From contig NZ_JADKRZ010000007.1 of the NCBI RefSeq assembly GCF_015350905.1, forward strand, positions 62,001-126,000: a DNA stretch of 64,000 bases. The letters run 5' to 3'. Source of the stretch: Curtobacterium sp. VKM Ac-2865 (GTDB lineage: Bacteria > Actinomycetota > Actinomycetes > Actinomycetales > Microbacteriaceae). Position 1 is the stretch's first letter. Each line of letters opens with the position of its first letter. Made by a program: the position numbers and the translations under genes. The notes under the pieces were generated by a model. The model was not told the origin of the DNA and ran no database searches. It saw only the letters and a list, made by a program, of their open reading frames with translations. This document shows positions 17,723 through 26,801 of this stretch, one piece after another.

Positions 17723-18655
17723 ATGACGAAGCAGTGGGTGGCGCCCAGCGCCGGTGGCAGCGAGGTCCTGGCGTTCGTGGACGTCGACGTGCGGGAACCG
17801 GGGCCGGGCGAGGTCACCATCACGGTCCGTGCGGCCGGCATGAACCCCGCCGACACGAAGCACACCCGCGCGGGCGACCCGTCGGCGTACCCGATGCCGA
17901 TCGGCTACGAGGTCGCCGGGGTGCTCAGCGCACTCGGCCCCGACACGACCATCGCCTCCGGCGGGGGAGCGGTCGGCGACGAGGTCGTGGCCTTCCGGAT
18001 CGCCGGCGGCTGGACCTCCTCGATCACCGTGCCGGCGGCCGACGTGTTCGCCAAGCCGGCGTCCCTCGACGACGCCCAGGCGGCGAACCTGCTGCTGGCC
18101 GGCACGACCGCAGCCGACGTCATCCGCGTGACCAGGGCCTCCGGGCGGGACACGGTCCTGGTCCACGGCGCCTCCGGCGCGGTCGGCGTCAGCCTGCTGC
18201 AGCAGCTACGACTGCTCGGCACCCGCGTGATCGGCACGGCCTCCGAGGGCGGCGCCGACACCGTGCGCCGGTACGGGGGCGAGTGGGTCGCGTACGGCGA
18301 CGGCCTGGAGGCTCGGGTCCGTGACCTCGCACCGCACGGTGTCGACGTGGCCGTGGACTGCGTCGGGACCGACGAGGCCGTCGACGTCTCGTTGGCCCTC
18401 GTGGCCGACCGCGGCCGGATCGTCACCATCGCGGCCCAGGCGCGCGCGGCAGCGGACGGCTTCGCCGCCGTCGGCGGTGCGCAGCCGGAGAGCAAGGCGT
18501 TCCGTGACTCGGTGCGCCAGCGCCTGATCGACCTCGCCGCTGCCGGACAGCTCGAGGTGCCGGTGGCGCGGACGTTCCCGCTCGCCGAGGCGCGATCGGC
18601 CGCCGAGTTGCTGGAGTCCGGACACCCGGGCGGCAAGCTCGCGCTGGTCCCCTGA
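17723..18655 (+). CDS. Zinc-independent alcohol dehydrogenase-like NADPH:quinone oxidoreductase
   Basis: This is a 310-residue medium-chain dehydrogenase/reductase. The N-terminal GroES-like part has the conserved GMNPADTKHTRAG, and the Rossmann part has VLVHGASGAVGVSLLQQLRLLG (AxGxxG-type) for NADPH. The catalytic zinc ligands of true alcohol dehydrogenases are absent, as in quinone oxidoreductases (Qor). It probably reduces quinones or enones in the cytoplasm. It is a single gene with its own upstream terminator; nothing nearby suggests a specific pathway. Confidence 0.85.
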   Translation: MTKQWVAPSAGGSEVLAFVDVDVREPGPGEVTITVRAAGMNPADTKHTRAGDPSAYPMPIGYEVAGVLSALGPDTTIASGGGAVGDEVVAFRIAGGWTSSITVPAADVFAKPASLDDAQAANLLLAGTTAADVIRVTRASGRDTVLVHGASGAVGVSLLQQLRLLGTRVIGTASEGGADTVRRYGGEWVAYGDGLEARVRDLAPHGVDVAVDCVGTDEAVDVSLALVADRGRIVTIAAQARAAADGFAAVGGAQPESKAFRDSVRQRLIDLAAAGQLEVPVARTFPLAEARSAAELLESGHPGGKLALVP

Positions 18656-18725
18656 CGGGGGCCACACGGTCACCCCTGCTTCTGATTGACTCTCACGAGT
18701 ACCAGCCGACCAACAGGGAGAACCC

Positions 18726-19268
18726 GTGAGCGACCAGTACCCACCGCAGAACCCGTACGGGCAGCAGCCAGGAGGGCCGCAGTACGGCGGTCCGCCGCAG
18801 GGCGGGCAGCAGCCGTACGGCCAGCCGTCCTCCGGTGGTGAGCCGCCGCTGTGGGCGCCGTGGTACGGCATCTCGTTCCCCAAGGCCCTCGCGCGCTTCT
18901 TCAAGAAGTACGTCGCCTTCAGCGGTCGTGCCAGCCGGAGTGAGTTCTGGTGGGTCGTCCTGTGGAGCGTGATCATCTCGATCGTCATCAGCCTGGTCGG
19001 CGGGGCGATCGACGGCGCTGCCGACACCCCGCAGGACCAGTTCGGCACCGGCACGATCGAGAACACCCTGTCGGGCCTCTGGGGCCTGGCGACGCTGCTG
19101 CCGAGCGTCGCGATCCAGATGCGCCGCCTGCACGACGCGAACTTCAGCGGGTGGCTCTGGCTGCTCGTCTTCATCCCCGTGCTCGGCTGGATCGCCCTCA
19201 TCGTGCTCAGCACGATGCAGTCGAACCCGGCCGGGCAGCGTTTCGACCGGCCGGAGGCCACCCGATGA
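18726..19268 (+). CDS. DUF805 membrane protein, copy 1
   Basis: The protein has 180 residues with a Gln/Pro/Gly/Tyr-rich cytoplasmic N-terminus (about 1-40). The DUF805 core follows: WYGISFPKALARFFKKYVAFSGRASRSEFWW, then hydrophobic helices and the signature RRLHDANFSGWLWLL. DUF805 (YhaH-like) proteins are small inner-membrane proteins of unknown role. The GTG start at 18726 has GGGAG upstream. Its TGA stop overlaps the ATG of the next gene, a second DUF805 copy, so the two are co-translated. Confidence 0.85.
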   Translation: MSDQYPPQNPYGQQPGGPQYGGPPQGGQQPYGQPSSGGEPPLWAPWYGISFPKALARFFKKYVAFSGRASRSEFWWVVLWSVIISIVISLVGGAIDGAADTPQDQFGTGTIENTLSGLWGLATLLPSVAIQMRRLHDANFSGWLWLLVFIPVLGWIALIVLSTMQSNPAGQRFDRPEATR

Positions 19269-19915
19269 GCAACGACGGCACGCCGCAGTGGAACCAGCCG
19301 CAGGGTCAGGGCCAGGGCCAGGGCCAGGCATGGCAGCAGCCTGGGCAGTACGCGCAGCCCGGCCAGGACGCGCAGCAGCCCGGTCAGTACGCGCAGCAGC
19401 CGAGCGGGGCGCCGCAGTACGGTGCGCCCGCCCCGACCGGTCCCGGGGGCGAGCCACCGCTGTGGGCACCGTGGTACGGCATCTCGTTCCCGAAGGCGAT
19501 CCGCCGGTTCTTCGCGAAGTACGCCCGGTTCGACGGCCGCGCCAGCCGGAGCGAGTACTGGTGGTGGGTGCTCGCGAACGGAATCGTCTTCGTGGTCCTC
19601 TACGCCGTGCTCTTCGCGTTCATCTTCGCCACCGGGGACACGACCTCGTCGAGCTCGGCGACCGGTGTGCAGGCGTCCGCGAACTCGAGCTCCCCGCTCG
19701 TGGCGATCCCCGGCATCCTGTTCCTGCTCTGGGGGCTCGCCACGCTCGTCCCCAACCTGGCGCTCTCCTGGCGCCGTCTGCACGACGCCAACCTGGCGGG
19801 CCCGTTCTGGTTCCTCAGCTTCATCCCGGGCGTGGGCTGGATCGTGGTCCTCGTCCTGACGCTGCTCGAGTCGAAGCCCGAGGGCCAGCGGTTCGACCAG
19901 CCCGAGCGCGGCTGA
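19265..19915 (+). CDS. DUF805 membrane protein, copy 2
   Basis: This 216-residue protein has the same plan as its upstream neighbour. The N-terminus contains short QGQGQ-type and QPGQYAQ repeats (about 8-45), then PLWAPWYGISFPKAIRRFFAKYARFDGRASRSEYWWW, transmembrane segments and WRRLHDANLAGPFWFLSFIPG. The start ATG at 19265 overlaps the previous stop (ATGA). The pair looks like a tandem duplication that has diverged in the N-terminal repeats. The function is unknown; hetero-oligomer formation is possible. Confidence 0.85.
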   Translation: MSNDGTPQWNQPQGQGQGQGQAWQQPGQYAQPGQDAQQPGQYAQQPSGAPQYGAPAPTGPGGEPPLWAPWYGISFPKAIRRFFAKYARFDGRASRSEYWWWVLANGIVFVVLYAVLFAFIFATGDTTSSSSATGVQASANSSSPLVAIPGILFLLWGLATLVPNLALSWRRLHDANLAGPFWFLSFIPGVGWIVVLVLTLLESKPEGQRFDQPERG

Positions 19916-19939
19916 GTCGATTCCGACGCCGTCACCCAC

Positions 19940-19985
19940 ACGACGAAGCCGCCGTTCCCCCTCGGGGGAGCGGCGGCTTCGTCGT
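19940..19985. terminator. Bidirectional terminator between DUF805 and TNT-like genes
   Basis: The 15-bp arms ACGACGAAGCCGCCG (19940-19954) and CGGCGGCTTCGTCGT (19971-19985) enclose an inner CCCC-TC-GGGG stem. It lies between the convergent genes ending at 19915 and 20013. Confidence 0.8.
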
Positions 19986-20012
19986 CGTGCGGATCTTGCG
20001 CCCGCTAGGCGG

Positions 20013-20657
20013 TCAGACCGCGCGGACGCGGACCAGGGAACCGTCGACGACCAGGTCACGCACCGTGAGCGATGGGTCCGCGACCTGGAAGCGCAGCGCG
20101 CCGCCGGGCTGGTCGAACCACGGCTGCACGAAGCGGACCGTGACCAGGAACGGGCGGTCGACGACGTAGCGGTGGACCTCCGGTGCCTGGACGACGTGGG
20201 GCGGGAGCGACCGCGCCGGCAGTGGGGTGTCGAGCGGGTGGAGCAGGTAGCCGTCCGGGCCGCCGATGCGGTCGACGGGGACGCCGGCCGGGATCTGGAT
20301 CGTCAGACCCTGCTCGCCGGCCTGGCCCACCTGCTGCGCGAGCTGCGGGTACGTCGACGCGGCCCGGTCGCGGAGTCCATCGAGCTCGTGCCGGGGCAGG
20401 TCGCGCGGCGCCGGGAACGGGCGGTTCAGGAACCGTCGGAGCATCTCGACGGCGTCGTCCTCGCCACGGACCGTCGCCAGACGACGTGCGGTGCCGTAGT
20501 CGACGACCTCGAGCGCGAAGGTGTCCGCTCCGTCGGCCGGGACCAGGCGCAGGGCACCCTCGACGGGAGGCTCGTGCAGGGTCTCGCCGGGGAGCTGCAC
20601 GTACCGGATCGTGTAGCCGAGCTGGTCGAGGATGGGGCGGGTGTCCGCGAACGTCAT
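20013..20657 (-). CDS. Protein with C-terminal TNT-like domain (putative NAD glycohydrolase fold)
   Basis: This is a 214-residue soluble protein without a signal peptide. The C-terminal part (about 126-214) reads VDRIGGPDGYLLHPLDTPLP, LPP, then PWFDQPGGALRFQV and LTVRDLVVDGSLV. This order matches the TNT domain, the NAD+-degrading toxin domain of M. tuberculosis CpnT: an Arg after the first Asp, an aromatic-rich GYL segment, and the W-F-x-Q-P-G-G loop whose Gln is catalytic. The N-terminal 120 residues are of unknown function. No cognate immunity gene is visible beside it, so it may be non-toxic or have an immunity-like N-terminus. The assignment is from motif recognition only. Bases 20562-20574 match the palindrome-family arm. 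Confidence 0.55.
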   Translation of the reverse strand: MTFADTRPILDQLGYTIRYVQLPGETLHEPPVEGALRLVPADGADTFALEVVDYGTARRLATVRGEDDAVEMLRRFLNRPFPAPRDLPRHELDGLRDRAASTYPQLAQQVGQAGEQGLTIQIPAGVPVDRIGGPDGYLLHPLDTPLPARSLPPHVVQAPEVHRYVVDRPFLVTVRFVQPWFDQPGGALRFQVADPSLTVRDLVVDGSLVRVRAV

Positions 20658-20706
20658 GAGCGGGAGCCTAGTGGGCCGACCTCTGCCGGTGCTGGTCCCA
20701 CGGGGC

Positions 20707-21477
20707 CTACGCCCGACCCCGCATGACCGCCTGCTTGACCTCCGAGATGGCCTTCGTCACCTGGATGCCACGGGGGCAGGCGTCGGTGCAGTTGAAGGTC
20801 GTCCGGCAGCGCCAGACGCCCTCCTTGTCGTTGAGGATGTCGAGGCGCACGTCGGCGGCGTCGTCGCGGGAGTCGAAGATGAACCGGTGGGCGTTCACGA
20901 TCGCGGCCGGGCCGAAGTACTGACCGTCGGTCCAGAACACCGGGCAGGACGACGTGCACGCGGCGCAGAGGATGCACTTGGTGGTGTCGTCGAAGCGGGC
21001 ACGCTCGGCCACGGACTGCACGCGCTCCTTGCCGGGCTCCGGGGCCTTCGAGGCCTGCAGGAACGGCTGGACGTCGCGGAAGGACTTGAAGAAGGGCTCC
21101 ATGTCGACGACGAGGTCCTTCTCCAGCGGCAGGCCCTTGATGGCCTCGACGTAGATCGGCTTCGAGACGTCGAGGTCCTTGATCAGGGTCTTGCACGCCA
21201 GACGGTTGCGGCCGTTGATGCGCATCGCGTCGGACCCGCACACACCGTGCGCGCAGGAGCGCCGGAAGGTCAGCGAGCCGTCCTGCTCCCACTTGATCTG
21301 GTGCAGAGCGTCGAGGATGCGGTCGGTCGGCAGCATCATGACGTCGAAGTCCTGCCAGCGCGGCTCGTCGTCGACGTCCGGGTCGAACCGCCGGACGATC
21401 ACGGTGACCGGGAAGGAGCCGGGAGGCGCGGTGGCCGCGTCGGTGCGGGGTGCGTCGGAGACCAGGGTGTCGGTCAT
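20707..21477 (-). CDS. sdhB: Succinate dehydrogenase iron-sulfur subunit
   Basis: This 256-residue electron-transfer subunit of complex II carries three clusters. The [2Fe-2S] ligands are in SCAHGVCGSDAMRINGRNRLAC (Cys75, Cys80, Asp83, Cys95), the [4Fe-4S] site is CILCAACTSSCP, and the third cysteine group is in CTDACPRGI. It starts at ATG 21477, sharing one base with the sdhA stop (TGATG), so translation is coupled. It is the last gene of sdhCDAB. Confidence 0.96.
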   Translation of the reverse strand: MTDTLVSDAPRTDAATAPPGSFPVTVIVRRFDPDVDDEPRWQDFDVMMLPTDRILDALHQIKWEQDGSLTFRRSCAHGVCGSDAMRINGRNRLACKTLIKDLDVSKPIYVEAIKGLPLEKDLVVDMEPFFKSFRDVQPFLQASKAPEPGKERVQSVAERARFDDTTKCILCAACTSSCPVFWTDGQYFGPAAIVNAHRFIFDSRDDAADVRLDILNDKEGVWRCRTTFNCTDACPRGIQVTKAISEVKQAVMRGRA

Positions 21478-23270
21478 CAGTACTTCCTCTCCATCGGCTC
21501 GTAGCGCGTCATGACGACGGGCTTCCAGTCGAGCGTGATGTGGTCGTCGGCGAGTGACGAGTGCGGGTCGCCCGTCAGGTAGGCCATGGTGTGCTTCATG
21601 TAGTTCTCGTCGTCGCGCTTGGGGAAGTCGTCGCGCATGTGGCCGCCGCGGGACTCCTTGCGGTTCCGGGCGGAGTACACGACGACCTCGGCGAGGTCGA
21701 GCAGGAACCCGAGCTCGACGGCTTCGAGCAGCTCGGTGTTGAACCGCTTGCCCTTGTCCTGCACGGAAACGTGCATGAACCGGTTGCGGAGCGTGTGGAT
21801 GGTCTCGGTCACCCGGGCCAGGGAGTCGTCGGTGCGGAACACCTGCGCGTTCTTGTCCATCTCCTCCTGCAGCTCCTTGCGGAGCGCCGCGACGCGCTCG
21901 GTGCCGGTGGAGGCGCGGAGCTGCTCGAGCATGCCGCGGACGTTCGCCGCGGGGTCCTCGGGCAGCGGGAGGAACTCGGCCGTCTGGACCCACTCGGCGG
22001 CGTTGTTGCCCGAGCGCTTGCCGAAGACGTTGATGTCGAGCAGCGAGTTCGTGCCGAGGCGGTTCGACCCGTGGACGGAGACGCAGGCGCACTCGCCGGC
22101 GGCGTACATGCCGGGCACGACGGTGTCGTTGTCGCTGAGGACCTCGGCGTTCGTGTTCGTCGGGATGCCGCCCATGGCGTAGTGCGCGGTCGGCATCACG
22201 GGCACCGGCTCGACGACCGGGTCGACGCCGAGGTAGGTGCGGGCGAACTCGGTGATGTCCGGGAGCTTGGTCTCGAGCACCTCGGCGCCGAGGTGCGTGC
22301 AGTCGAGCAGCACGTAGTCCTTGTTCGGGCCGGCGCCGCGCCCCTCGGCGACCTCCTGCACCATGCACCTGGCGACGATGTCGCGGGGTGCGAGGTCCTT
22401 GATCGTGGGGGCGTAGCGCTCCATGAAGCGTTCGCCCGATGCGTTGCGGAGGATCGCGCCCTCGCCGCGGGCGCCCTCGGTCAGCAGGATGCCGAGGCCG
22501 GCGAGCCCGGTCGGGTGGAACTGGAAGAACTCCATGTCCTCGAGCGGCAGGCCGGTGCGCCACACGATGCCGACGCCGTCACCGGTCAGGGTGTGGGCGT
22601 TCGAGGTGGTCTTGTACATCTTGCCGAAGCCACCGGTGGCGAAGATCATCGCCTTCGCGTGGAAGACGTGCAGCTCACCGGTCGAGAGCTCGAACGCGAC
22701 GACGCCGGCCGGCTGCTTGCGGGTGACGCCGTCCTCGCCGACGACGTCGACCATGATGAGGTCGAGTGCGTAGTACTCGTTGAAGAAGTTCACGCCGAGC
22801 TTGACGCAGTTCTGGAACAGCGTCTGCAGGATCATGTGGCCGGTGCGGTCGGCAGCGTAGCACGCACGGCGGACCGGGGCCTTGCCGTGGTCGCGGGTGT
22901 GGCCACCGAAGCGGCGCTGGTCGATCTTGCCCTCTGGCGTGCGGTTGAACGGCAGGCCCATGTTCTCGAGGTCGATGACCGCGTCGATGGCCTCTTTCGC
23001 CAGGATCTCGGCGGCGTCCTGGTCGACCAGGTAGTCACCGCCCTTGATCGTGTCGAAGGTGTGCCACTCCCAGGAGTCCTCCTCGACGTTGGCGAGCGCC
23101 GCCGCCATGCCGCCCTGCGCCGCACCAGTGTGCGAGCGGGTCGGGTAGAGCTTCGAGATCACGGCGGTGTTGGCCTTCGGGCCGGCCTCGATCGCGGCGC
23201 GCATGCCAGCGCCTCCTGCGCCGATGATGACGATGTCGAACTGGTGGTGGTGGACGGTGATGTCGGGCAC
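21477..23270 (-). CDS. sdhA: Succinate dehydrogenase flavoprotein subunit
   Basis: This 597-residue catalytic subunit oxidises succinate to fumarate. The FAD-binding GAGGAGM is at 17-23, the covalent flavin-attachment His47 is in [11 protein letters not shown], and the dicarboxylate-binding region includes [11 protein letters not shown] and, later, [13 protein letters not shown]. The length is standard. It follows sdhD by 50 bases and overlaps the sdhB start. Confidence 0.97.
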   Translation of the reverse strand: MPDITVHHHQFDIVIIGAGGAGMRAAIEAGPKANTAVISKLYPTRSHTGAAQGGMAAALANVEEDSWEWHTFDTIKGGDYLVDQDAAEILAKEAIDAVIDLENMGLPFNRTPEGKIDQRRFGGHTRDHGKAPVRRACYAADRTGHMILQTLFQNCVKLGVNFFNEYYALDLIMVDVVGEDGVTRKQPAGVVAFELSTGELHVFHAKAMIFATGGFGKMYKTTSNAHTLTGDGVGIVWRTGLPLEDMEFFQFHPTGLAGLGILLTEGARGEGAILRNASGERFMERYAPTIKDLAPRDIVARCMVQEVAEGRGAGPNKDYVLLDCTHLGAEVLETKLPDITEFARTYLGVDPVVEPVPVMPTAHYAMGGIPTNTNAEVLSDNDTVVPGMYAAGECACVSVHGSNRLGTNSLLDINVFGKRSGNNAAEWVQTAEFLPLPEDPAANVRGMLEQLRASTGTERVAALRKELQEEMDKNAQVFRTDDSLARVTETIHTLRNRFMHVSVQDKGKRFNTELLEAVELGFLLDLAEVVVYSARNRKESRGGHMRDDFPKRDDENYMKHTMAYLTGDPHSSLADDHITLDWKPVVMTRYEPMERKY

Positions 23271-23320
23271 AGGGGTCTTTCGATCGAGAGCGGAGCTGGA
23301 ACGGGCGGTCGTGCGTGCGG

Positions 23321-23767
23321 CTACCGAGCCGGGCAGAACGACGGCAGGTCAGCAGCGGCGGCGCCGGCGGGGCACGGGTCGAAGGTCCAGCAGACGAGCG
23401 TGCCGAGGACGATGAGCAGGACGCACGCCACCAGGATCGCGCCGAGCAGCGTCTTGCGGACGGTGGGCTTCGCCACGTAGTCGTTGACGATGGTGCGCAT
23501 GCCGTTCGAGCCGTGGATCAGCGCGAGCCACAGCATGAGGGTGTCCCACACCTGCCAGAACGGGTTGGCCCACTTGCCGGCGACGAACGCGAAGTCGATC
23601 TGCTTGACGCCTTCGCCCGCCACCATGTTCACGAACAGGTGGCCGAAGATCAGCACGACCAGGAGCACGCCGGAGGCGCGCATGTAGATCCAGCCCCACT
23701 TCTCCCAGTTGGTGGTGCGGCGGGCGGCCTCGGGACTGCGAGGAGGAGCGACGGTCTCGGTGGTCAT
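23321..23767 (-). CDS. sdhD: Succinate dehydrogenase membrane anchor subunit D
   Basis: This 148-residue membrane protein has three helices (about 30-52, 75-95, 105-128). The motif [22 protein letters not shown] carries the conserved Arg and Ser and the haem/quinone-region His, and [16 protein letters not shown] follows. With sdhC it anchors the complex and binds menaquinone and haem. It lies 13 bases after sdhC. Confidence 0.92.
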   Translation of the reverse strand: MTTETVAPPRSPEAARRTTNWEKWGWIYMRASGVLLVVLIFGHLFVNMVAGEGVKQIDFAFVAGKWANPFWQVWDTLMLWLALIHGSNGMRTIVNDYVAKPTVRKTLLGAILVACVLLIVLGTLVCWTFDPCPAGAAAADLPSFCPAR

Positions 23768-23780
23768 CGGTGGCTCCCGG

Positions 23781-24227
23781 TCAGTTGAAGTCGGCGACGA
23801 GGTTCATGAGCTGGCGCGGCAGGAAGCCCGCGATCGCCACGGCCCAGAGGACGAGGACGATCCAGAACATCGCGCGCTGGTACTTCGGCCCCTTGGACCA
23901 GAAGTCGACCAGGATGATCCGCAGCCCGTTGAATGCGTGGAAGACGATGGCCATCACGAGGCCGATCTCGCCCAGGTTCATGATCGGGGTCTTGTACGTC
24001 CCGATGACCGCGTTGTAGGCCTCTGGAGACAACCGCACGAGCGCGGTGTCGAGGATGTGCACCAGCAGGAAGAAGTAGATCGCGACACCGGTGATCCGGT
24101 GCAGGACCCACGACCACATGCCGGTGCTGCCGCGGTAGAGCGTCCCCTGGAAGTTCCGCGGCGCGCGCGGCGCATCGATGGTCACCTGGGGTTCAGCTGT
24201 CGCTGTACCTGTGGTCTGCTCGGCCAT
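23781..24227 (-). CDS. sdhC: Succinate dehydrogenase cytochrome b556 subunit C
   Basis: This 148-residue, three-helix anchor has the family signature LYRGSTGMWSWVLHRITGVAIYFFLLVHILDT, including the conserved Ser, His and Arg of the quinone site and a haem-ligand His near LVHILD, and a second His in IVFHAFNGLRIIL. I used the ATG at 24227 (MAEQTTGTA). It is the first gene of sdhCDAB. A GT4 gene lies 76 bases upstream on the same strand, and that gap holds the operon control region. Confidence 0.93.
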   Translation of the reverse strand: MAEQTTGTATAEPQVTIDAPRAPRNFQGTLYRGSTGMWSWVLHRITGVAIYFFLLVHILDTALVRLSPEAYNAVIGTYKTPIMNLGEIGLVMAIVFHAFNGLRIILVDFWSKGPKYQRAMFWIVLVLWAVAIAGFLPRQLMNLVADFN

Positions 24228-24278
24228 GAGCTCGCCTTCCGTTGGGACAGGCGCACCGATCGGCGCGCCGTTGCCGTC

Positions 24279-24306
24279 GTGTTCGTGTGGAACACGTCCC
24301 ATCCTA
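24279..24306 (-). promoter_or_regulatory. sdh upstream inverted repeat and possible -10
   Basis: A 6-5-6 inverted repeat GTGTTC-GTGTG-GAACAC (24279-24295) lies about 50 bases upstream of sdhC. A -10-like TAGGAT on the reverse strand (24301-24306) precedes it, so the repeat would fall just downstream of the transcription start, a usual operator position. No convincing -35 is visible. Confidence 0.35.
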
Positions 24307-25542
24307 CGACCGACCGCTGACCTTCTCGTTCCACCCGGCCCGGACACCCCGGGTCGCGGTCGGCGGGACACCGATGTGCCGTGCCGTCTGGTGGTGTGCG
24401 AGCAGCTCGTCGCCGACCGCCTCCCACGTCGTGCCCTCGACCCGGAGCCGACCGGCAGACCCCATCCGCTCGGCACGGGACCGGTCGAGGTGCAGGCCGA
24501 GGACCGCGTCCCGGAGCCCGTCCGCGTCGTCCGGGTCGTAGAGCTCGCCGTCGAGCCCCGGGGCGACGAGGTCGAGCGGGCCGCCAGAGGCCGGTGCCAC
24601 GACGGGGAGCCCGGCCGCGTGGGCCTCCTGCAGGGTCTGGCCGAAGGTCTCGGCGGGACCGGTGTGCACGAACACGTCGAGCGCCGCGTACGTGTCGGCG
24701 AGGGCGTCGCCGCGCAGTGGGCCGGTGAACGTCACGTCCAGGTGGCGGAGCCGTCGCTCCAGGAACTGCCGGGAGGGTCCGCCTCCTGCGACCACGATCC
24801 GGATGCCCGGGACGCCGCCGAGGTCCGCGAGCCGCTCGACCTCCTTCTCCGGTGCCAGCCGGCCCACGTACCCGACGATGGTCTCGCCGTGCGGGGCGAT
24901 CCGCCGCCGCATCGCGCGCACGTGCGCGCTCCGGCGGCGTGCCGGGTGGAACAGGGCGGTGTCGACGCCGCGCCCCCACCGTGCGACGCGCGGCACCCCC
25001 TCGGCCTCGAGCATCGCCGCGGTGGCGCTCGACGGGGCGAGCGTCAGCGACGCCCCCGCGTGGATGCGCCCGAGGATCTTCCGCACCAACGGGACGGTCG
25101 CGGTCAGGCCGTTGCGGCGGGCGAACCCGGCCACGTCGGTCTGGAAGACGGCGACGGAGGGGATGCCGAGCCTCCCGGCCGCCGTGATCGCGCGCCCGCC
25201 GAGCAGGAACGGACTGGCGGCGTGCAGGACGTCGGCGCCGGAGGCGGCGAGGATCGTGTCGAGGACGGGGTGGGGGAGGGCGACCGGGAACTGGCGGTAG
25301 GCGACGGCCGGGATCCGGTGGACGTCGAAGGACCGGTGGCGCTCGATCTGCGTCCGCGACCGGAACTGCGCGAGTCCCGGGGTGTCCGGCGCGATCACGA
25401 CCGCGCGGTGGCCACGGCGTTCCAGGTGGTCGAGGACCGCCAGGACGCTGGTGGTCACACCGTTGAGGGTGGGCAGGAAGCTCTCGGTCACGACGGCGAC
25501 GGTCCGTTGGGACGTGCCGCGCTCCACGCTGCGTGCGTTCAT
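24304..25542 (-). CDS. GT4 glycosyltransferase (MgtA/PimB-like mannosyltransferase)
   Basis: This 412-residue cytoplasmic-face glycosyltransferase has the GT-B fold. The N-terminal VTESFLPTLNGVTTSVLAVLDHLERRGH and the nucleotide-sugar site HTGPAETFGQTLQEAHAAGLPVVAP (the E-x7-E motif) are characteristic of actinobacterial GDP-mannose-dependent alpha-mannosyltransferases that act on glycolipids. Its divergent neighbour encodes a mannose-1-phosphate guanylyltransferase, which makes GDP-mannose, supporting a mannosyl donor. The acceptor is not known. Confidence 0.85.
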   Translation of the reverse strand: MNARSVERGTSQRTVAVVTESFLPTLNGVTTSVLAVLDHLERRGHRAVVIAPDTPGLAQFRSRTQIERHRSFDVHRIPAVAYRQFPVALPHPVLDTILAASGADVLHAASPFLLGGRAITAAGRLGIPSVAVFQTDVAGFARRNGLTATVPLVRKILGRIHAGASLTLAPSSATAAMLEAEGVPRVARWGRGVDTALFHPARRRSAHVRAMRRRIAPHGETIVGYVGRLAPEKEVERLADLGGVPGIRIVVAGGGPSRQFLERRLRHLDVTFTGPLRGDALADTYAALDVFVHTGPAETFGQTLQEAHAAGLPVVAPASGGPLDLVAPGLDGELYDPDDADGLRDAVLGLHLDRSRAERMGSAGRLRVEGTTWEAVGDELLAHHQTARHIGVPPTATRGVRAGWNEKVSGRS

Positions 25543-25675
25543 GGCGCCTCCGATGCTCCGCGGGCGACGTGTCCTGGCGGGGGGTGGGCACGTGAACGGC
25601 GAGCACTGCGCCGGTGAACGGATGCGGGATCGGTGCGGGAAGCCCCCAGGGTCCTCCCGGGATCACCGATAGGTT

Positions 25676-26794
25676 GTGGCTGTGGCAGACCCCCTCGACG
25701 ACTTCTACGCGATCATCCCGGCCGGCGGCATCGGATCCCGGCTCTGGCCGCTCTCGCGTGCCGACGCCCCCAAGTTCCTGCACGACCTGACCGGGTCGGG
25801 GACCTCGCTCCTCCGCCAGACGTGGGACCGCCTCGCACCGCTGGCCGGCGAGTCCCGCATCATGGTCGTCACCGGTCGTGCCCACCGCGTCGCCGTCGAG
25901 TCGCAGCTGCCCGGCGTGCAGGACCACAACGTCGTGCTCGAGAGCGAGCCGAAGGACTCCACCGCGGCCATCGGCCTCGCCGCGGCGATCCTGCACCGCC
26001 GCGAGCCCGACGTCGTCATCGGGTCCTTCGCCGCCGACCACGTGATCGGGGACGCCCGTGGCTTCCGCCGGTCCGTCGCCGAGGCCGTGGCCGCCGCCCG
26101 CGCCGGGTACGTCACCACGATCGGCATCACCCCGTCGGAGCCCGCGATCGGCTTCGGCTACATCCACGTCGGCGCCTCGCTCGGCATCGAGTCCGCCCCG
26201 CAGGCGCACGCGGTGACCGCGTTCGTCGAGAAGCCCGACCTGGACACCGCCTCGGCGTACCTGGAGGACGGCAACTACCTCTGGAACGCCGGGATGTTCA
26301 TCTCCCGCGCCGACGTGCTGCTCGAGGAGATCGGCCGCAACGAGCCGAAGCTGCTCGCCGGCATCGAGGAGCTCGCCGCCGCGTGGGACACCTCGTCACG
26401 CGGCGCGGTCGTCGACGCCGTGTGGCCGGAGCTGAAGAAGATCGCGATCGACTACTCGGTCGCCGAGCCCGCGGCAGCAGCAGGCCGTCTCGCCGTGGTC
26501 CCCGGGGACTTCGACTGGGACGACGTCGGCGACTTCGCCTCGCTCGCCAAGCTGCAGTCCGGCGGCCTCGCGAACCACCTGGCCGTCCTCGGCGACGGCG
26601 CGAGGATCCTCGCGGACTCCTCCAGCGGCATCGTCGTCTCGCACAGCCAGCGGCTCATCTCGCTCATCGGGGTGGAGGACATCGTCGTCGTGGACACCCC
26701 CGACGCGCTCCTCGTCACGACGAGTGCGAACGCCCAGCGCGTCAAGGGCGTGGTGGACGCGCTGAAGATCAGCGGCCGGGACGACGTCCTGTAG
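25676..26794 (+). CDS. manC: Mannose-1-phosphate guanylyltransferase
   Basis: This 372-residue enzyme makes GDP-mannose from GTP and mannose-1-phosphate. The pyrophosphorylase signature is AIIPAGGIGSRLWPLSRADAPKFL (about 11-34), and the sugar-binding FVEKPDL and NYLWNAGMFI follow. It lacks the extra isomerase domain found in bifunctional ManC proteins, which matches the short actinobacterial form. Translation probably begins at GTG 25676. It is divergent from the GT4 gene, which likely uses the product. Confidence 0.92.
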   Translation: MAVADPLDDFYAIIPAGGIGSRLWPLSRADAPKFLHDLTGSGTSLLRQTWDRLAPLAGESRIMVVTGRAHRVAVESQLPGVQDHNVVLESEPKDSTAAIGLAAAILHRREPDVVIGSFAADHVIGDARGFRRSVAEAVAAARAGYVTTIGITPSEPAIGFGYIHVGASLGIESAPQAHAVTAFVEKPDLDTASAYLEDGNYLWNAGMFISRADVLLEEIGRNEPKLLAGIEELAAAWDTSSRGAVVDAVWPELKKIAIDYSVAEPAAAAGRLAVVPGDFDWDDVGDFASLAKLQSGGLANHLAVLGDGARILADSSSGIVVSHSQRLISLIGVEDIVVVDTPDALLVTTSANAQRVKGVVDALKISGRDDVL

Positions 26795-26801
26795 CGCTCC
26801 A

